A DNA stretch of 64,000 nt from Paragorgia papillata. Taxonomy: Eukaryota > Cnidaria > Anthozoa > Scleralcyonacea > Coralliidae. Below, one piece after another: positions 31,801 through 43,800 of the stretch (within the stretch, counting starts at the first letter, position 1; each line of letters starts with the position of its first letter). Below the pieces are notes generated by a model. The model saw only the letters and a list, made by a program, of their open reading frames with translations, made no database searches and was not told where the DNA came from. The translations under genes and the position numbers were made by a program. Location: assembly GCA_035771165.1 (NCBI GenBank), contig JAWNZC010000406.1, positions 2,706,001-2,770,000 of the forward strand. Reading direction: 5' to 3'.

Positions 31801-34800
31801 CGTCCACATGAGAACAGGGAACCGGCGTTTTCAAAGACTTCCACTTTGGAAGCCGTCTTCGAAAAGTTCCGTTTTTGATAACCGCTTCATCGTTTACTTG
31901 TGGAGTAACAAAAATGTTGCGTTTTCAAAAGAATTCGAAGACGTGTGGACGGGGTCTTATTTACAAAGCGCAACGTGAAACGTCTTACAATTTAGCGTAA
32001 CGTTTTAAAACGTATAGCGTAACATTCTTCAACCTATTGTAGCATAATCTCTTACAAGGGAACATAATTTCTTTTTAATGGCACCGTTATAAAATAATTA
32101 CAGAAGCATTCGTTCTATAAAGTACAGCGTTCGTACAATCTTCGACGCTCCATTCGCCAGATTGACGGTTACATGACGAAACCATAGACTATTTGGAAAT
32201 CCAATTTCTCCAGCGTCGGTAGTTAATGACGTGGAAATGAGTGGAGACTGCGCAGAAATACTGAATGTCTGCGAAATGCGGACTTGAAATCGTGGCCGGC
32301 CATGCAGGGGTCCCGATTTTTGGCGCTGACCAAAAGGATTGTGGCTTCTCAAATACTCAGAGAATATTTTCGAGCCACAGAGAATCGAACACGCAACCTT
32401 CTAATCGCTGCTTAGACGCTCTAACCATTGAGCTACCGAGGCTTGGATAGAGAGCTAAGGTTGCATAGTCGTATGTGCTTCAAAGCGATAGCGTTTCCAA
32501 ATGCATATGAGATGTAGTTGAAGATTGTATGTCGTTCGTACTTTACTTCAGTTTTAACAAAAGCATGCAAATACAAATATTTAATCGCATCACAGCATTC
32601 ACAGGTACATTATCGCACGCACAGATCAAATTTGCCATACGCATACTAGTTTTCATACTGTGTCGAGGACTTTGGAAATCTTGATTCTGATTGGCTTTTA
32701 TGCAAAAACTGACTGCTGTCTACATGAATATATTTGAAACTTTCTTCATGAACACCAAAATTGTTGCAGGTCAAAGTGAAAAGATTTGTCTTTTCAACTG
32801 CTTCATTGTTTGTGGTTCTTTGTTTAGTTTCTTAACCTTTAGGGCTTCTACTGTAAAGTAGTTGAATGAAAATAATGAAAGATTAAGAACACGAACAAAA
32901 TCACGGATCCCTAACACTGCGTATGTTTGTATCATTTTTACTTTTTAATAGGAAATGAAAAAAGAGCTTTTTTATTCTCAGAATTTTAAAGTGTCATATG
33001 TAAAACTGGAAGAAAATTCAGGTAAAGTCAGGTTTTGTCACGTGAGGCACTTATGCCGTGAAATAGTCTTGTTGAATGCGGTGTTATTGCTAATGTTTCC
33101 GAAAATGAGCGGCGACCATTAAAGGTTAGGGGCAACAGAAAACAAAGTATTTTCAAAGGCGAATCAATGACAGAGATGAAAACACCCGTGGCTGTAGGTA
33201 GAGCTGTGTCCATTGGGTCATTTTTGTAATCGGTTAATCGTCGTCAGCAATCGATTAATTGTATCTATTTACATGAATTGTGTTGCGTTACAGGTATATG
33301 TACCTCAAAATAACCCAGTACCTCAAAACATACACAGATCATTAATACACTGTAAGTCATCGAAAATAACATCAATGCCTAATCTGACTCTTGTTTGTTA
33401 ACGTTAATGACAAGACATGTATCTTTCTGAAAAACTACAGCAATTGTAGCGTCATTTAGGGGAGCACGGGTATGATGTGCTGTTAGCGCGCTGCCTCTCA
33501 CCAAAAAGTTAAGCCCGGTTAGACGGGGTTAGTACTTGGATGGGCGATCGCTTGGGAAAGTCCCACAGATCAAGCTTCCAAATGTTGTAAAACACAAGAA
33601 TCTTTGCACTAAATAATAATGTCACTATAGAGATAAATAACATGTACCTGTAGTCCTGATGTTTCTGGCACAACGTTTGAAGTATATACATGTAGAAATT
33701 GGGTTAAAAGGATGTTTTACGAATGTTAAGCAATAAGGTTATTTTTACAGCAGACAATTACTTTATATTTAAACTGAAAAGCTGACGACGATGATTAAGA
33801 ACAATATTAACGTGAATAAACAGTATTCTTAGCTGTTGTCGATGATCTGATTGTTGGCGGTAAACGATTGTCGGAAAGGAGCGGGAAATATCAAATATTT
33901 TATGCATCGTGCCGTTCGTGCGCAGCTCTAACTGTAGGCCTGATGTATTGAAATAAACAAACTATAAGCTAGAAGGCATGCACTCTGAGACTGCATATCT
34001 CTACCAGTGGGTTATTAGGATGTTTTTATAATATCTCACTTACCAGGCTAGCTCACCAGACCTACTGTATACACATAAATGAATAAAATGCTTTATCTGC
34101 CTTGTGTTCTATTGTACAAAATATTGATTGTTTCGTGGTCTATAACCGCTCTTTTAATTATTATATGAATATTTTCGTGAGCGGTCTGGAATGTGAAATC
34201 CAGCATCTTGATTGGTTCCTGAGAGGTCTGGAATCTGCCGTTCCAGCCCGCTGTTAGCAGCCCACAGTTAGAATTTTATTAACAAAATAAAAGTCATGTC
34301 AGTATATGCGATAAGATGGATAATAATTTCCGAACCCATTGTTGAAATCTATCGTGCAGGTATGTTATTAGAAATTTAGTTAAGCTTTCATTTGATGTAT
34401 AATATTGTTCAAGTTTCTGTGTTATGTGGAACTTTTTAAAATGTCTAAAATGTTCGTAATATAACATTTGCTTCTCACAAATATTATAGAATTTCAAATG
34501 TTTTTTTTGTATTCAACTACTTAACGCACAACCTTGAGCAATGTCAAACAAGGCAATTGAAAAATGCTATTTGGTTTAGAAAGTTCAGGATTCTAGCTAA
34601 ACGGAAAGTATTTGAAAAATTGGAAAACATCTGCTATATTGGTTTAGTTCGCAAGAAAGATGGTGGCGAATACGAGCCTAACACTTTGTCGAGTTTTCAC
34701 AGAACGTTTACAACATTTATTAACTACTAAGGCCCCGTTCACACTATACCGGATAGGTTTTTGTGCCGGCACGAAAACCTATCCGGTATAGTGTGAACAG

Positions 34801-37800
34801 ACGGCATAATTATGTGCCGTTTCGTGCCGAATATGATATAAACCCGTGATCCAACCAATCACCACGCTCTATTCTATTAATATACTTCCGAAACGATTTC
34901 GATCTCCGTTCACACTGGAGCTGAAACGGCACAAAAAGCTATCCGATACAAGATGTACCTCTTTCGAGATCGGAGCGGCGCAACGGCGTGCCGGCACAGA
35001 AATTGTGCCGGAACAGGCGTTTTGTGTGTGAACAGAAGGCCTATCCGGTATGGTTTTCGTGCCGGCACAAAAGCTATCCGGTATAGTGTGAACGGGGCCT
35101 TAATAACCGAGAGTGAGGTCTTTACGGTAAAATATTAAACAGAGGTCTTGCTGTATTGACCGAGCGATAGCGAGGTTAATACATACGCTCAAGACCGAGG
35201 TTTAATATTTTACCGTAAAGACCGAACGGTCGAGGTGATTAAGTAGTTTATTATATGGCACTTTTTATTTCAAAATCAATCTTGTATTTCTTTGTCTTCG
35301 CTTCCTTTAACTTCGTCAAAACACCGAACTAGCGTTGTTTTCTTCTGTTTATTTCTTGTCTGGATACTAGAATTTACTATTATAATGTTCATCGTCGTCT
35401 ATTTCATCTATTTTCGCCGTTTTTCGGCAATAAAAGTTTCTTATTAGGATTTTTGGTTTGTTTCCAATCGTACGGATTAACAATTTTCATAATGCCCGTG
35501 GGCATTACACGGAGAAATCTCGCCCCGTCAGCAACCAATCACAGCGCGTGATTTTACCGGAAGTAATCCGTGCCATATAATAAGTCATAATTAATAAACT
35601 ACTTAGGGCCTGTTTACATGGACTAAAAGTTGGCTCGGGTAAGAGGGACACCTTACCTCACGAGACAACTTTGTCGTGTGTTTACATGAGGAATTAGATT
35701 ATGACTTCTGAATCGGTTTAAGCCTGGAGGACTCGATCGTCGGGAAGAAACTGTACTGTTAGAATTAAACGATCGAATTAAACTCGCAGAAGCTTTTGTA
35801 CTTCTTCAGGCCAATTATCAGGTTTTCAACCATTGTTGGAGACGAAGACCATTTTTTTCGCTTCGTGTTTGCTGCTCTATCAATTGTTTCACTTTCTTCC
35901 GCCATTTTGTTTCGCAGTTTTGCCTCGGGTTTATCTCACCCCCTAGGGTAACCCTGTCCCTACCTCGCAAAGAGGGTGACCCTACCCCCATGGTGACCCC
36001 TACTGCCCGAGACAAGTGTGAAATTCCCCATGTAAACACTTGCTGTCAAGACTAATTAAAATGAACACAAAGTTGGCTCCCCCAGGGTAGCTCGGGGGGT
36101 AGGGTGACCCTTCTACCAGGGACAACGGTTTTCCATGTAAACGGCCCCTTATTGACCTCGCTTGTTCGGTCTGTACCAGTGAAATATCGGACCTCCGTTT
36201 TCTGCACGGACCTCGGCTCCGCTGCACTCGCTCGGTCCGTACTAAAAACGTCGGTCCGATATTTCACTAGTACAGACCTCATGCTCGGTCAATAAGTAGT
36301 AAATACTTCAGTATAAGCAACTAACAGTCAAGTCAGTATTTTTTGTTAATTTAACTTGTTTGTGAATATTAAACCTTTCCAAAATACAAGAATAATGAGT
36401 GTAATCAAGCAGATTTACTTGCAGTATTGTGATGAGTGGCGAAAATTCACACGATAGTGTAAACTTTCCGGGGGGTAAACGTACCAGGTTTAACCAGAGC
36501 CCTCTGTTTAATGACATACATACTTGTCGTAGTTGAAAGGCTAAAGCCACTGAAAATGTGAAACACTAGTATCAGTCTTTCCTAGACGACAAATATTTAT
36601 GTCACTTGAAGCCCGTAAGCCCTAAAGAGCGATAACAGACAGGTTTGTACCTGATCTATGGATATTTCTTGAAAGACGTGTATATCTTAATATACCAAGA
36701 ATGAAAGAAGTCCCCCCCCGGAATATATTAGAATACCACTGCGCACGCGTGGTTTTGTTTGCGACTGGCGAATACAACAATGGCGGAGAAACGCAATTTT
36801 CAATTTTCTTCTCGAAACAACGAATTTCTAGGCTTAACTGCATGGCTAATTAAATATGGTCTGGGCGAAAGGATTTATTGTGTGCCTAGCGGAAGGTGCG
36901 AATAAATATTAAAAGCTTTATATTTAACTTTAATATGGTCTGGCATGTTGACGATGTTGTGAAGTCGGTTTGTAGAGTGTTGTTGGTTCGTGTCTGTTAT
37001 ATTTTACACGAGTGGCGCTCGAGCAGTTTTGCACGTCAGCTCAATAACAAATTCTGTATACTGGAGATTGTAGACTGTCTTGGCATTTTGATTTGGCGTT
37101 CAATAAGCAACTGTACGAAGAACCCTGACGATATAGTAAACATGAATGTTTAAGTTCTACATGTGTCTAGCTGTACCTGCGTGAACTTAGCGCGTGATTG
37201 GGCAGACGATTCGCAAGGCTAATAACGTGACGCTAGCAACATAATCATCAGACGATCGTACAAAAAGTTACTTATCTTTACATCCACTTGGCAAATTTTA
37301 GTCAATTTTGATCTGGATTGACTGGACGTCACACGATACGTATTAGTATCGGAATTCTTGTGATGCGCCAAGCTTTTTATGCAAAAAATTCGAGGAGTTC
37401 AAAGAGATCTTGATGTTATTAAACAGACTGGAAAACAATAGTGAAGGGCACAAAAGACGTCAGTATTCATGTTTGTCGGAGATTATAATTTTTTTTGCGT
37501 TCTTGTCAAGAGAAAATGACTCTCTAAGAATCCCTCGAGATTTTATTTCAGTGGGTTGTTTGTCTGAGTTTTGGCTTGTATTAAATTAACTTGGGCTTTG
37601 CTCAAGAAAAGGGACTGGCAGGTTGCGGGGCGGGCAGCTCTGTCCGTACACGTGGCAAAAATTGTTATTATCTTTGACTAGAAACTTTGCACTATCCATG
37701 GGATCTAGTTCTTTATTTGTTTTACAAGTAGAAGCTTACAGCTTACTTTTTATGAAATGTTCATCCGATTTTTAATTAAATTCAACAACAACGTAATGCA

Positions 37801-40800
37801 GGGTTTGTGCTTGATCTACAATTTGATCAACCTTTCTACAAACGTGTAAGGTTAGAAATCTTGTATTATCCAAAATGGCGCATTGGCGAAATGCCTTTGG
37901 AAATTTAGTGTTAAAGTGCCAATGCAGCGAAATTTCACCCCAGTTTTTTATGATTGCATTTGAAAGAACACTTAAAATGACAACGTAACATCTTTCGTAA
38001 GATGTATAGATGTTACATTGTCATTTTAAGTGTTCTTTCAAATGCAATCATAAAAAACTGGGGTGAAATTTCGCTGCATTGGCACTTTAACAGTTGATAT
38101 TGCACCAAACGTGTCATCACATCTACTTTATTAGTCAAAAATAGTGTACTGAACTATTCTTAATTGAAGTATAGCAATTTAAATAAAAAGCCGGGTCGGA
38201 AACCTTTTCCTTTTTTAAAGACCTAAAAATATTCGGAATGGATTGGAATTGGAAAAATGTCTCGCTGTTGTGGAAAAAGATTTCAGAAGTCACAATAAGA
38301 ATATCAGTTACGTGATTCTTTAGTTCAAAGACAGTACCCTTAAACAATACTCATCGGATTAACCAGCAGGAACATTTTCTTGCGGTCGTTCCCACTGCTG
38401 TATATGTCTTTTCGTCAACCATTACTGCCTCTAAACTAAACGTTACTATCCGACAACCTTTTCACGCACGTCTACCTACATAAGTCCTTGCGATAAATAC
38501 ATCGGTAAAACTGCATGGGCAACGGCTTTCAGACATGTTTTCTGAACATTTTCACTCCGCGAGGAACAATGACATTAACAAACCTGTACTCCACCATTAC
38601 TGTAACCGTTTGGTTTCAGACAAAAAAGAAGTCCGTGTATAATCTTCCCTATCTCACGTAGTGACGATAACCACAAACGGCGAGAGAAGCGTCTCAATTT
38701 CAAACTCAGCGCCACGCATCCCCATGACCTTATCGAAAGTTGTCTTTTTTCCCTTACAAAACAGAGCAAAGTAAATATTAAGTGGCTAAATTGGAAGCGT
38801 ACCAAGTAAAATGTTGACGCTGAAGTAAACAAACAGTTTTTGGTGTGCCTAGAGATGCATTTTATAAGATATTTATGAGATAATATCGTTTTTAAACGTG
38901 AGAATGCTTCTTTGCAGGGTTCGAGATTTACAATATTAAATGCTACCGACCGTTTACGACAGTATGAGACAGAAAATTGCGGTGGGTATATAAAACTAAT
39001 TTCACTTTATTTTTATTTATTTAGCTCAAGTGGCTCTAGCTAATGTCAGCGAGGCCAATCGAGCCGCGAAGCTTATCAATGGACAGTTATATAAAGGAAA
39101 GAGGATATCTGTTACCCTTGCACCAGTGACCACTCCATCGTCGTCACCGTCAAGAGCAGGTGTTTTACTTGTTGTTGGCAACCTTCCGTTTGAGTTCACC
39201 GAAGATGAGTTTAAGGGCTTGATGAGTAAACGTGGTGAGATCAGAAAGTCGTTTCTTGTTCGGCATACGACCACCGGGCAAAGTAAAGGGTATGGATTTG
39301 TCGAGTTTGTGAAAAAGGACAGTGCAATTCGTGCAAAAGAGTATTTTACGACGACTAATGCGAAATTTGTGAACGAGAGAATCATACGTGTCGACATTGC
39401 TTCACCGAACGTTGCATTGGGCAAGGAAAAACACTCCAGGACTTTGTTTATAGATCACTTGCCAAAGTCGTTTGATGATGATGAATATCTTAAAGAGCTT
39501 TTTAGTAAAACTGGAACAGTTACATTCTGCAGGGTAAGTACAGTATACTCTAATTTATAGATTAATAACATTTCAATCAATTCCTTTCATTCCCGATTTG
39601 CTAATGACATCAGTATTAAATTTAAATTCTTTTAATTTTTATTATTTTTTTAAAATTTTTAATTCTTTACTTTTTAAACCTTTTTGCTTGCCTCTGAACA
39701 TGTTGTATAATTAGTAATACAACAAAACATTACGTCTAAATAAATATTTTGAATAATACAACTACCTCGAGTTTTATGCTGGCCTCTTACTATATGTCAT
39801 AAGATTCTCTAGTATTTTAAGTATGTTTTGGTATGTTTGCATGAAATTGAATTTACAATTCACAATTAGTTATCTTGCACTCTCAAGCCAAGTAAGTACC
39901 AGTATCCGCATGTATGCATTGCGTACCTATTTTTTGAAAATACCACAATGTGGTATTTTTCTAAATATCATACATTCTGGTATTTGCAGCAAATTCTTGT
40001 TTTCATTTGCCAAACTGACTGATGCCGCACGTTTTGGTACGGCATAAGGTAACGTCACGTCAGTTTGACAGATGAAAACAGGTTGCTAACACGTAAAAAG
40101 GTCCGTTTATCAGTGCTGGAAAATGTCCGGCAGCTCTGCCGCCAGGAAATTTTTTGTAAAAGTTGTTCGCAGGAAATTTTTTGTATCTTGCAGGAAATAT
40201 TTGTCAGTTTTTTTAATCCAAGTTAAAGTTTAAAGATAAATTTCCTATTCTTCAAAAAATCGAAAAGCGTCACGGTCACACAATCACACAATTTTGATGG
40301 GCATCACTTTTGATCGAATATCAAGTTTCATGTTCGATGACTTATCTTTCTATATTCTTGCCAAACCCAGCGGCGATTTGTAAACAATTCGAAAGTGTTT
40401 TGAAGGTTTATTACAAGACCTTAACCTGTCTAAGTTTCGTATATCCTTGCGCAAATGACGCAACGATTTGTGCTAGAAAACAATGAAATATTTATCATTT
40501 CAGTATAGTGTTGCTGTTGCAGGCTGCAACTGTCATCGTGCATTTGCAAGAATGCAAGCTGCTTTTATCTTATTCAACTGTTTCAGCATTTCGATTTTTG
40601 ACGCTAGTACATGTATTACGTAGTATTCAATTGAAAAAGTTCGCTATTTCAAAGTATGTATACCTGTAGATACCACATTCAGATAAATTATTAAATATAT
40701 AAGTTTTGAGATACAAACTTGCAAGTCTGGTGGTATCACAGCTTATAAAATTGAAAAATTCTATCAGGCAGGAAATCGTTAATTTAGTTTAGCAGGAAAT

Positions 40801-43800
40801 ATTTATTTTTGGATTTTGCTGCCAGGAAGAAAAATGCTTTATGTAGGACTGCCGTTTATCTTGAGCGTCCTGGTTCATTCGCTAATCGAGCGTTTATGAA
40901 GTGCCTATGAAACGAAAATTATTTATTGAAAAGATAAAAATATATCTATTGAAAACTTATTTAAAGTGCACATGACATGAAAATTCCCCCCCGTTTTTTA
41001 TTATTGTTTTTGAAAGAACATTTGAAATAATGGAAAATGGCTTTTGCATGCCTTTTAGGTCTCATCCCATTCTTGAGTTATTGACTACAACATTTCAGCT
41101 ATGACCGTATGACGTCATTAGTTTGCATAGCATAAAATGGAAAATGTATTAACTATATCTTCTCATTGGTTTGACCAAACTGACTTAAACTTTGTCGACG
41201 TATTCATTCTAGACCCTAGCGTACGTTATGCTGTGCACAACTAATGACGTCATAGCTGAAATTTTGTAGTTGATAACTCAATAATGGGATAAGATCTGAA
41301 AGGCATGTAAAGGCCTGGCCAAACGCTTTCAACATTTCATGCAACATCGTTCAACATTGTTGAACGCATGTTGAACGAAAATTTGAACATGTTCAAATTT
41401 CGTTCAACACCATTCAACAACGTTCAACATCATTCAACAGGGTGGCCAAACGCTTTCAACATGTTGAATCACGATTGAATTCAACAATATTGAACGATGT
41501 TGAAAGAAATGTTGAAAGCGTTTGGCCAGGCCTTAAAAGCCATTTTCCATTATTTTAAATGTTCTTTCAAAAACAATAATAAAAAGCCGAGGTCAATTTT
41601 CATGTCATGTGTACGTTAAAAGAACACTTAAAATGACAGAGTAACATCTTTTATTATACAATGCTGATACAATCTCGACTGTGATTGGCTAAAAACCAAA
41701 TAAGATACAGATAATTCTTGATATCTGTAGCTATGACTCGCTGGCCAGCGGTTTAAACAAAACAAACATGGCGGCCGTCCTTAGGAGTGAAGATCAGAAG
41801 CGGATTAATCCGGCGGATTTGGCACGTTTTGTTGACGCTAAAACCACCAAGAAAAAAACAAGCGAGCTACACATACATCTGTTAGAGTTTAAAGCAGTGT
41901 TTGAAGGAGAAAATTGTATTTGAAAGCGAAAAAAGTTGAAGACGGTAAGAATATTTACTATTTTTACCTAACTTTGTAAAAAACTTTCTAAAGGCTTCTA
42001 CATTTATAATTGTATAATAAAACAATTATTGAATTCGGTTATCGCATGATATCAAGAATTATCAAGGCCTCTGTTTGTGTTATCCGCCTCAGCCCTCGGC
42101 TTCGGCAGATAACACAAACCTCGGCCTTGATAATTCTTGATATCATGCTCAACCTCATCCAATAATTGTATATTATAGGTTTTCGTTTTCTTGCTTCGTT
42201 GTTGAGGTATTTGAGGTTGTGCATGTCATATGCAAATTTAACAACGTGACGTCACACGCGCATAATGACTTATCGAAGAAGATTATATATCTTTGCTATT
42301 TAATATCATAGAAATCACTTGAAAGGAAACACTTGCATGTGCTACTCCCAGAACACCAAACATGTAAATTTTTTAAGTGATTTTGTTTGATAATAGCACA
42401 GCGATATATAATCTTCTTCGATATGTCATTATTCTCACTGGGACCTGCGCCGCATAATGCCACGCGAGGTGGATTAGATAGCTGTAGTAATTAACCCGCA
42501 TTCCTGCAAAGCCCAAGCGAATGCAAGCTAGTATATAGGCAACCGAAAAACCGTGCTTTTCACCGTTTGCCACGAAGATAGACACACCAGGATTGGATAA
42601 TTTGCCTCCCACCCACCTCCCCTCGGCTGCGACACACCCACTTGGCTTCGCCACATTCTGCCTTTGGCTGAACATTATTTGTCCCCAATCTTAATCCCAC
42701 CTTCAGTCAAAGGCATTGTGTGGCGGAGGGAGCAGTGAGGATATATTACGTTGCACTTTTGATGTTAAGCTGTTAAATTTGTATATCATACCGAAATATC
42801 TATAAACGAAAATCTGCAAGAGATGTTACTACAGATATGTCATTTTAAGCGTTCTTTTAAATAAGACTGTCTGACTTAATTTTTGTTTCTTGTGCATTTT
42901 AAAACAGTTTAAAAATTAGATGGAGACGGCAAGCAATCTTACTCAAAATGCTGCATGCTATCAATATCATGCAGTGGACTTGACGTCCTTGTGATTCGCT
43001 GAGTGTGATGGTAGTTTCGTCGGGCTTTCCATATATTTTTTTCTGTTTCAAAAAATATTGGTAATACCATTCGTGCAAATACGTACGGTAATTGAACAAG
43101 AATTCGTAATTTAACAAACACGTGGTGTGGCGATTTTTGCACCTTTTCCGCCACTTCCTAACATGTTTTCTTGTATTTAAAGGTGAAGTACGGTAATACG
43201 AGCAACAAATTGTTGCAACATTGTTGCGTTGCAAATTGAATAGCGTTGTTGCACGTATTACCACCCACCTCAAACATTGTCGCGCAACAATGATTTTGTT
43301 GCAAGTTGAAACAGCAGAAGTAGAACTGGAGTCAACAAAATCATTGTTGAGTGACAATGTTTAAGGTGGGTGGTAATACGTGCAACAACGCTTTTCAACT
43401 TGCAACGCAAAAAAGTTGCGTTGAAAGTTGAAGAAAATGTTGCCCGTATTACCTCACCTTAAAATAATGATTAAATTTCTATTTAGATTGCCACAAAACC
43501 TGGCACTGGTGTTCCTAGAGGTTTTGCTTTTGTTGATTATAAGACTGTTGAAGAGGCTGAACAATCTCAGGAGTACCACGATGGGACTCAGATAGGAGAT
43601 GAAAATATACGAGTAACATTCTGTACCCCTGGCAAAACAGCTCGTGATATTTTTGGGAAATTTGATGAACAGGTAATGTCATTAAAGTATATTTCTCAAA
43701 TTCATTAATAATTCATTAATTATCGTAGCCAATCCATGAACGTATACCACATCACATACATGAGTTTTGATACCCAATGAAATCCTGTAGGAAACTTCCT

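Larger units (their letters stand above)
41622..42890. mobile_element. Larger TIR element of the 'gaacacttaaaatgac' family
   Basis: agaacacttaaaatgacaga...gtaacatct at the left is matched inverted near 42822-42870. It contains an ORF (41768) and two further foldbacks, so it may be the larger relative of the 37910 and 55918 MITEs or a nest. Confidence 0.55.

Noticed and set aside
32373..32443. Functional tRNA gene
   Set aside because: Weak T stem, non-U at position 33 and mismatched acceptor stem.
33459..33567. Functional 5S rRNA gene
   Set aside because: Only the 3' half matches well, and it is single copy in an intron.
38918..38986. Possible extra RAVER exon after a good acceptor
   Set aside because: In the frame required by exon 2 it reaches a stop within about 16 codons, and exons 2 and 3 already align continuously with RAVER RRM1.
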